DNA of 64,000 nt, taken from the NCBI RefSeq assembly GCF_014203595.1, contig NZ_JACHJK010000005.1, forward strand, positions 464,105 to 528,104. Reading direction: 5' to 3'. Origin of the DNA: Streptomyces echinatus (GTDB lineage: Bacteria; Actinomycetota; Actinomycetes; Streptomycetales; Streptomycetaceae). Made by a program: the position numbers and the translations under genes. Shown one piece after another: positions 58,370 through 64,000 of the stretch; position 1 is the stretch's first letter; the number at the start of each line of letters is the position of its first letter. The notes below the pieces were generated by a model. The model made no database searches, was not told the origin of the DNA, and saw only the letters and a list, made by a program, of their open reading frames with translations.

Positions 58370-60151
58370 CTACGATGCGCACTTAACCTTGTCGGCCGTC
58401 GACTTCTCGACGCTCGGCGCCTTGGTCGGCGGTGTGAGGGACACCCCGGCTCCCTTGAAGTCCTTGCCCAGGGTCAGCGTCATCGCCGGCAGCCCCTGGG
58501 CGTTGGTGACGCTCTTGCCCGGCTTCATCGCGGCCCCGGACAACCCCATGATCGCGGCCAGCCGGCGGGCCTGGGCCGCCTGGTCGGGCGCGTACTCCAG
58601 CGTGGTCCTGGTCAGCTCGGCCGGGGCGTTGCCGTCGTTCTCCGACTTGCTCACGCCCTGGTTGTTCTGCAGCCAGCTGAGCACCGCCTGGGCGCTTCCC
58701 GTCTCGGCCCCGCCGTTGAGGATGCGCACCCGCACCTCGGAGGCGGGCGCCTTGGTGCCCTTGAGCCGGGCCGCCTGGGCGTCCTTCTTCGCCTTCTGCT
58801 GCTTCTTCACGTCGGTGAAGGAGACGTCGTTCTGGATGGCCTCGAAGACCTGCGGGGCCAGGGCCGGGTCGACGATCACCGTCTTGTGTACGACGCCGTC
58901 CGCCGGGTTGTCCTTGACCGGCACCGTCGTGAAGGCCAGGTTCTTCGGGTTGAGCTTGCCCAGCTCCAGTCCCAGGTCCTTCAGCTTGCCGATGCTGTCC
59001 AGCTTGTCGTCGACGGTCAGCGCCTTGGTGCCGGCCTCCGCCAGCTTCAGCATCTTCGTCGGGCTGGTGAGGGTGGCGTTGCCCTTCAGCTTGCGCATCA
59101 GCGCGCCCAGGAACTGCTGCTGGAGCCCGATGCGGCTCAGGTCGCCGCCGAAGCCGACGGAGTGCCGGGTGCGTACGAACGCCAGCGCCTGCTCACCGGA
59201 GATCTTGTGGGTGCCCTTGGACAGCTTCAGATGCGAGTCGGGGTCGTCGATGTCCTTGGCCAGGCAGACGTCGACGCCGTCGACCGCCTCGGTCAGCGTC
59301 TTGACCGCGTTGAAGTCGGCGACCATGAAGTCGTCCGGCTTGATCCCGGTCAGCTCGGTCACCGTGCGCATGGTGCAGCTCGGCGTCCGGCCGTCCTGCC
59401 CGAGGCTCGTGTTGAAGCGGACGCCCTGCGTGCCCGCGATGACCTTCTCGCTGCCGTCCTCCTGCTGGGTCGGGCAGTCCGGGACGTCCACGATCATGTC
59501 GCGCGGGATGCTCAGGGCGGTGGCGTTGGACCGGTCCTTGGAGACGTGCAGCAGGATCGTGGTGTCGGCGTGACCGACGCTGCCCGCGTCGCCGTAGCCC
59601 TCGTTGCCCTTGCCGGTGCGCTTGTCCGTGCCGATCAGCAGGATGTTGATCGCCTCGTCCTTGCGGAAGCCGCCGGTGCCGGCGCCGTCGTCGGACACGG
59701 ACGTGATGTTGTCGTTCAGGTGCTTTATGTAGAGGTAGCCGGCGGCCGTCACGGCGACCAGCACGAAGGCCATGGACCCGCCGGTCCACAGCAGCACCTT
59801 CTTCGTCCGCGACTTCTTCTTCACCGGCCGCCGGGACGCACGCCGTCCCTGCGGTGCCTCCGGCTCGGCGCCCCGGCGCCGGGCCGAGCGCGGCGGCGGC
59901 ACGTCGGCGCCGCGCGCCCGGGGTGTCTGCTGGTTCTCACCGGCCGGCTGCCGGGTCTCCCCGGACTTCTGCCGCGCACGGCCGCCCGCCGCACCGCCCC
60001 CGTCCCCGGGGGACGGTCTGCGCGGTCCCGGTACCGGCGGTTGCGCTGCGGAAGGGCTCAGTCGCAGTTCGTATTCGCCGGTGTTCGGATTGAGCACCCA
60101 CTGGTCTGCGGGATCGATGTTGTCCGCCCGCCCACGGCCTTGCGCGTCCAC
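58370..60151 (-). CDS. LCP family protein 4 with LytR_C domain
   Basis: 593 residues. A long Arg/Pro/Gly-rich cytoplasmic segment contains ADQWVLNPNTGEYELRL, then a membrane helix (SMAFVLVAVTAAGYLYIKHL). LCP domain: NILLIGTDKRTGKGNEGYGD, DTTILLHVSKDRSNATALSI, DDFMVADFNAVKTLTEAVDG and FVRTRHSVGFGGDLSRIGLQ. LytR_C contains VRVRILNGGAETGSAQAVLS. Three extracellular Cys-containing loops resemble LCP 3. The GTG at 60151 follows a GGAGG site; an upstream start would add a non-conserved 16 residues. Confidence 0.88.
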   Translation of the reverse strand: MDAQGRGRADNIDPADQWVLNPNTGEYELRLSPSAAQPPVPGPRRPSPGDGGGAAGGRARQKSGETRQPAGENQQTPRARGADVPPPRSARRRGAEPEAPQGRRASRRPVKKKSRTKKVLLWTGGSMAFVLVAVTAAGYLYIKHLNDNITSVSDDGAGTGGFRKDEAINILLIGTDKRTGKGNEGYGDAGSVGHADTTILLHVSKDRSNATALSIPRDMIVDVPDCPTQQEDGSEKVIAGTQGVRFNTSLGQDGRTPSCTMRTVTELTGIKPDDFMVADFNAVKTLTEAVDGVDVCLAKDIDDPDSHLKLSKGTHKISGEQALAFVRTRHSVGFGGDLSRIGLQQQFLGALMRKLKGNATLTSPTKMLKLAEAGTKALTVDDKLDSIGKLKDLGLELGKLNPKNLAFTTVPVKDNPADGVVHKTVIVDPALAPQVFEAIQNDVSFTDVKKQQKAKKDAQAARLKGTKAPASEVRVRILNGGAETGSAQAVLSWLQNNQGVSKSENDGNAPAELTRTTLEYAPDQAAQARRLAAIMGLSGAAMKPGKSVTNAQGLPAMTLTLGKDFKGAGVSLTPPTKAPSVEKSTADKVKCAS

Positions 60152-60382
60152 GGTTGTCCGAATCCTCCGTCGGGGCCACGCGGCGCCTTCCCCCTCCAAG
60201 GCGCTCGGGTCTCGGTGAATCGGTGCACGACCCCAGGACGGACCTCGTGGTCAGGAGCACCGGATCGCTCACACTATCCGCCCAGTTCAGCGTCGAGCGA
60301 CGCCGGTGACAAATTCCCTCTGCCTACAACCGGGCAATCCCCCTCATTTTCTGAACGGAAGTTCGCCGACTTGGTGCGCGCC

Positions 60383-61570
60383 TTACTCACAGGTGTGTTC
60401 GGAGGCGGTGTACCCGGGGAACGTCGGGGCGGGCGAAGGGCCGTCCTGGCCGCCCGCACCTGTGTCCTCCCCGGGAACTTTCTGTGAAGTCTCCGGGGCC
60501 ACGGCCACCGGCTGGTCGGCCCGGAGCCGGGCGAACAGCTTCTCGGCCTCCGGCTCCACGAGTTGATCACGGTTGGCGTTGTAGACGTACGACTCCCTCG
60601 GGACCGTCAGGAACCGCACGCGTTCCGTGGGGATGTCGCGCAGCCCGCGCACCAACTGGTACAAGCCACGCAGACTGGCCAGTTCCGGGTCGGTGGTCAG
60701 GGCGGAGGTCGCCGCGTCCAGCAGCGGATACAGCTTCACCGGGTTCAGCAGCACGTCGCTGCTCTGCACCTTGTTGACGAGCGCGCCGAGGAACCGCTGC
60801 TGCCGTCCCATCCGTTCGGTGTCGCTGCCGTTCCCGAGCGACTTGCGGGCCCGCACGTAGCCGAGCGCCTGCTCCCCGTCCAGCGTGACCCTGCCCGCCG
60901 GCAGCCGCAGCTTCGCCGCCTTGTCGTCCACGGGTTCCTTCAGGCACACCTCGACGCCGTCGACGGCGTCCACCATCTCCTTGAACCCGCTGAAGTCGAC
61001 GACCATGTGGTGGTCGATCCGGATGTCCGTGAGCTTCTCGACGGTCCGGATCGTGCACGCCGAACCCCCGACCTGGAAGGCGTGGTTGAACATCGCGAAC
61101 ACCGGGTCGCTGCGCCTGCCGTCCTCCTGCCGGCAGGAGGGGACGTCCACCATCAGGTCCCGGGGGATCGAGACGGCGGTGGCGCTCTCCCGGTCGGCGG
61201 CCAGGTGCAGCAGGATCGTGGTGTCCGACCGCTGGCCGACGACGTCCTTGCCGTACTGGCGGTTGCCGTCCCCGGCCCGGGTGTCGGACCCGATCAGCAG
61301 GATGTTCAGCGCGCCCCGCACCAGTGCGGTGGGCCGTTCCCGCTCGTACCGGGCGAGCTCGGCGGCGGCGGCCTCGTCGGCGGTGATGTTGGCGCTGAGC
61401 TTGGCGTAGACGGCCCAGCCGGCGCCGCCCGTCACGACCAGGACCGCGGCCGCCCCCAGCGCGGAGTTCCGCAGCCAGCGCCGCCGCCGGCGTCGTATCA
61501 GCCCGTCCCCTGTGGCGGAGGCTCCCGTCCGGGAGCCGTGACCGACGGGCTTGCCTGCGGTGTCGGTCAC
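60383..61570 (-). CDS. LCP family protein 5, no LytR_C domain
   Basis: 395 residues. Basic segment (LIRRRRRRWLRN), membrane helix SALGAAAVLVVTGGAGWAVY, LCP domain with NILLIGSDTRAGDGNRQYGK, DTTILLHLAADRESATAVSI, DHHMVVDFSGFKEMVDAVDG and VRARKSLGNGSDTERMGRQQ. The RARH motif of the other members is RARK here. It lacks the C-terminal LytR_C domain and ends in an acidic tail with a Cys. GTG start. It is most similar to LCP 4 in the core motifs, suggesting local duplication. Confidence 0.87.
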   Translation of the reverse strand: MTDTAGKPVGHGSRTGASATGDGLIRRRRRRWLRNSALGAAAVLVVTGGAGWAVYAKLSANITADEAAAAELARYERERPTALVRGALNILLIGSDTRAGDGNRQYGKDVVGQRSDTTILLHLAADRESATAVSIPRDLMVDVPSCRQEDGRRSDPVFAMFNHAFQVGGSACTIRTVEKLTDIRIDHHMVVDFSGFKEMVDAVDGVEVCLKEPVDDKAAKLRLPAGRVTLDGEQALGYVRARKSLGNGSDTERMGRQQRFLGALVNKVQSSDVLLNPVKLYPLLDAATSALTTDPELASLRGLYQLVRGLRDIPTERVRFLTVPRESYVYNANRDQLVEPEAEKLFARLRADQPVAVAPETSQKVPGEDTGAGGQDGPSPAPTFPGYTASEHTCE

Positions 61571-61777
61571 GGTGGAGCCATCCCCTCATGGCGTACGAGC
61601 GTCGCGTCCTGCACTTACGACGATGGCGGGGGAGGAGGTCCCGCAGCGCCCTTTGTTACTCCATCCGGGGGACGGTGGCAGGGGCGGAGGCAGGGCGGGG
61701 TGCGCGGGGCCGCGCCGGGGCGCGGCCCGGCCGTGCGGGCGCGGGGAACCGGGGCGGACCCGCGCCCGCGGGGCGGC

Positions 61778-62533
61778 CTACCGTCGCACCGCGGTCACCC
61801 GCTCGCTCTCGATCCGCTTGGCCAGGGCCTCCTCGTCCGCCTGCTCCGGATGGCGGCACAGCACCACGGACCCGCCGACGGCCAACGGCGCGAACAGTCC
61901 CGCGCTGAGCCCCTCCCACGTGTCGTACGGCAGCCCGGACAGCAGCCTCGAACCGGGCCCCGTGAGCCCCAGTTCGCCCGCCTCCGACGAGGCCCGCTCG
62001 ACGACCTCCGCCCCGCTGAACTCCCGCCCGGCGACGATGAGCGCCGGCTCCTCCGGGTCCACGGGGGCGAACGGGGCGAACCGGTCGCCCTGTCCCGGCA
62101 CTTCCACGGCGTAGTCGGCGAAGCCGGGCGGAGTCTGCGGGAAGCGCCCGCCGAGGGGCCGCAGCGCCAGCGCCACACGCTCACCGGCGCACGCGCGCGC
62201 CGCGTCGAGCGAGTCCGGACCGCTCACGACGACGTCGGCCGCCGCCGGGTCGCCGCCGACGTCCGCGACCGCGCCCACCGACGAACAGGCCAGCAGCCAC
62301 ACCGCCGTCTGCCAGTGCGCGGGCAGCAGCAGCGCGACGCGGTCGCCGGGCCCGGCGGACAGGTCGCCCTGGAGGAGGTTGGCGGTCTTGGCCACCCAAT
62401 TGGCGAAGGTGGCCACGGACAGTTCGACGCGTTCGCCCGTGGCGTCGTCGTAGAAGGTCACCAGCGGGCGTCCGGGGTCCGCGGCGAGCGCGGAAGTCAG
62501 CAGGTCGGCAGGGGTGCGATCGGTGGCGTTCAC
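61778..62533 (-). CDS. TIGR03089-type protein (short AMP-binding-enzyme-like)
   Basis: 251 residues resembling the N-terminal part of acyl-CoA synthetases: TPADLLTSALAADPGRPLVT, TFANWVAKTANLLQGDLSAG, GDRVALLLPAHWQTAVWLLA. It lacks the adenylate-forming P-loop and the C-terminal lid; full ANL enzymes are about 500 residues. This short form is a recognised actinobacterial family (TIGR03089) and is not simply a truncation. Function unknown. GTG start at 62533, 111 bp from the divergent amidase gene. Confidence 0.75.
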   Translation of the reverse strand: MNATDRTPADLLTSALAADPGRPLVTFYDDATGERVELSVATFANWVAKTANLLQGDLSAGPGDRVALLLPAHWQTAVWLLACSSVGAVADVGGDPAAADVVVSGPDSLDAARACAGERVALALRPLGGRFPQTPPGFADYAVEVPGQGDRFAPFAPVDPEEPALIVAGREFSGAEVVERASSEAGELGLTGPGSRLLSGLPYDTWEGLSAGLFAPLAVGGSVVLCRHPEQADEEALAKRIESERVTAVRR

Positions 62534-62644
62534 CCGGCACAGAGTACGCGCGGGCGGGCGCGCGCACGGGGCCGTGGGGCCACCGGTTCGGCGGAACGGT
62601 CTCCGACGGTCCGTCAGTTCGCCTATGGACAGATATGAGTGATT

Positions 62645-64000
62645 ATGTCCAAGATCATGCGTATGCCTGGATTCCTTACTTCCGCCCCTGGCGTCTCCCC
62701 GCTCGCCGCCTGCTCGATCGGTGCCGCCTGTGCCACGGTCCTCGCGCTCGCACCGGCCCCGCCCGCGTCCGCCGCGACCGGCGCGACGGCCGCGACCGGG
62801 TGGACGGAGCGGTCCGCCACCGTGCAACGGTCGGCCGGGGCAGTGATCCCGGGCAGCACGCGATCACTGCCCCTCGTCCCGCTCTCCGGCCGGCGCGGCC
62901 TCGGCGCGGCGCGGGCGCAGGGGCTGTACCGCACCGGCCTCGACCGGTTCGCCCTGGTCGGCGTCGTCTGGGACGACCCCGGCAGCGAGCTGCGCGGCCG
63001 GGTGCGGGTGCGCACCCGGTCCGCCGTGACGGGGGAGTGGTCCGACTGGCAGGACGTCGAGGCCGACAACGCCGACCACGGCGCCGACCCGGACACGGCG
63101 GAACGTTCCGCCCGGCGGGTGCGTGGGGCGACGGCACCCCTGTGGGTCGGCGACTCGGACGGCGTGGACGTACGGGTGCGCGCGGACGGCGCCGGCACGG
63201 CGGACGTCGAGGGCGGCGCGGACGGCGGCGCCGTCGAAGGGAAGGGAGAGGGCGGAGGCGGCGGAGAGAAGGGAGACGGCGCGGACGACGGCGACGGCGC
63301 GGGCGGCGCGGGCATGCGTGCCGGAGTCCCCCGGCCCCCGCTGCCCTCGGGGCTGCGGCTGGAACTCGTCGACCCCGGGAAGGACACCGGAGAGCCGGCG
63401 GACGCGGGGGAGGCGCTGCCCGTGGACCTGCCCCTCGACGACCCGCCCCGCACCGAGCTGGACACGGAGGCCGCGATCGCCGCCTCGGGCGCCAACTCCG
63501 ACATCACCGCCTTCGGCGCCACCGCGATCCCGGAGCTGGACCAGGCGGCCACCGAGGACGAGATGACGCGGCTCCAGGGCCCCGCGCGGGAGAAGCCGCA
63601 CATCGGGCCGCGCCCCCGGATCGTCACGCGCCGGGGCTGGGGAGCCGACGAATCACTGCGCGGACGCGGGTTCGTCTACACGAAGAAGATCAAGGCGGCC
63701 TTCGTGCACCACACGGCCACGGGCAACAAGTACACCTGCGCCCAGGCCCCCTCCGTCATCCGCGGTATCTACCGCTACCACGTCCAGAGCATGGGCTGGC
63801 GGGACGTCGGCTACAACTTCCTCGTCGACAAGTGCGGAAACCTCTACGAGGGCCGGGCCGGTGGCGTGGCCAAGGCGGTGCTCGGGGCGCACACCGCCGG
63901 GTTCAACACCGACAGCATGGGCATCGCCGTGATCGGCACCTACGGCACGAACAAGCCGGCCGGCGCCGCCGTGACGGCCGTCGCCCGGCTCACCGCGTGG
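62645..64000 (+). CDS. Peptidoglycan-recognition/N-acetylmuramoyl-L-alanine amidase, 5' part
   Basis: 452 residues are visible; the frame continues past the window. Signal peptide with ACSIGAACATVLALAPAPPA (cleavage near SAA). A beta-rich region (ALVGVVWDDPGSELRGRVRV, SDWQDVEADNAD) is followed by an acidic/Gly-rich linker (about 190-225). A PGRP/Amidase_2 domain then starts near 318, with TRRGWGADESLRGRGF, KAAFVHHTATGNKYTCAQAP and YNFLVDKCGNLYEGRAGGVA, and zinc-ligand histidines in VHHTA and GAHTAGFN. A secreted zinc amidase that cuts muramic acid from stem peptide, or a wall-binding relative. An in-frame TGA just upstream limits the start to GTG 62639 or ATG 62645. Confidence 0.87.
   Translation, partial: MSKIMRMPGFLTSAPGVSPLAACSIGAACATVLALAPAPPASAATGATAATGWTERSATVQRSAGAVIPGSTRSLPLVPLSGRRGLGAARAQGLYRTGLDRFALVGVVWDDPGSELRGRVRVRTRSAVTGEWSDWQDVEADNADHGADPDTAERSARRVRGATAPLWVGDSDGVDVRVRADGAGTADVEGGADGGAVEGKGEGGGGGEKGDGADDGDGAGGAGMRAGVPRPPLPSGLRLELVDPGKDTGEPADAGEALPVDLPLDDPPRTELDTEAAIAASGANSDITAFGATAIPELDQAATEDEMTRLQGPAREKPHIGPRPRIVTRRGWGADESLRGRGFVYTKKIKAAFVHHTATGNKYTCAQAPSVIRGIYRYHVQSMGWRDVGYNFLVDKCGNLYEGRAGGVAKAVLGAHTAGFNTDSMGIAVIGTYGTNKPAGAAVTAVARLTAW

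Noticed and set aside
4595..64000. TTA codons in window genes that would make them bldA-dependent
   Set aside because: A visual scan of TTA/TAA triplets found them only in intergenic DNA, stop codons or out of frame; the scan was not computational.

Overview
The window is high-GC actinobacterial chromosome, almost certainly Streptomyces. The evidence is GC-rich third codon positions, frequent GTG starts, 1-4 bp overlaps between coupled genes, a tRNA-Leu with anticodon UAA matching the developmental tRNA bldA, a complete hut pathway, Streptomyces-type interspersed repeats and LAXTG/LPXTG-type surface proteins. From memory (not checked here) the backbone order resembles the S. coelicolor region that holds bldA, hut, purEK and several LytR-CpsA-Psr genes.

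Layout. 1-4.2 kb: end of a cyclopropane-fatty-acyl-phospholipid synthase-like methyltransferase and a convergent FtsX-type ABC exporter pair. 4.6-6.5 kb: bldA followed by debris of a probable integrative element (integrase N-terminus, an unrecognised fragment, an HD hydrolase, the C-terminus of an XRE regulator). 6.6-15.6 kb: 4-hydroxybenzoate hydroxylase, a Bax-inhibitor-type membrane protein, small conserved proteins, thiolase, SGNH hydrolase, cystathionine beta-synthase, an SDR remnant and a small membrane protein. 15.9-26.6 kb: an RpiR-type regulator, a four-gene roadblock/DUF4388 operon, a PLP decarboxylase paralogue, and the histidine-utilisation operon hutU-M20 amidohydrolase-hutF-hutI. 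26.7-29.8 kb: a decayed EamA transporter with a 30-bp minisatellite, then a SigB-type sigma factor with divergent anti-anti-sigma and anti-sigma kinase genes. 29.9-34.4 kb: a cluster of secreted, wall-anchored or membrane proteins sharing a repeated domain. 34.5-47.6 kb: peptide transporter, two-component system, GtrA protein, purK-purE-dipeptidase, a catalytically dead dipeptidase paralogue, two VOC genes with a divergent CGNR regulator, UDP-glucose dehydrogenase and acyl-CoA dehydrogenase. 47.6-51.1 kb: a small integrated island (tyrosine integrase, helix-turn-helix regulator, broken XRE/DUF6879 cassette). 51.3-64 kb: a cell-envelope region with a copper-storage-like protein, five LytR-CpsA-Psr proteins, a thioesterase, a family 2 glycosyltransferase, an AMP-binding-like protein and the start of a peptidoglycan-recognition amidase.

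Three functional links stand out. An identical 10-bp motif lies upstream of the RpiR regulator and of hutU, which suggests that the regulator controls histidine catabolism. GTTACC half-sites fill the divergent VOC/CGNR promoter. CACCCTGGGTG palindromes fill the integrase/regulator promoter. The least explained pieces are the shared-domain surface-protein cluster, the roadblock operon with no GTPase gene, and the dipeptidase paralogue that has lost all its metal ligands.
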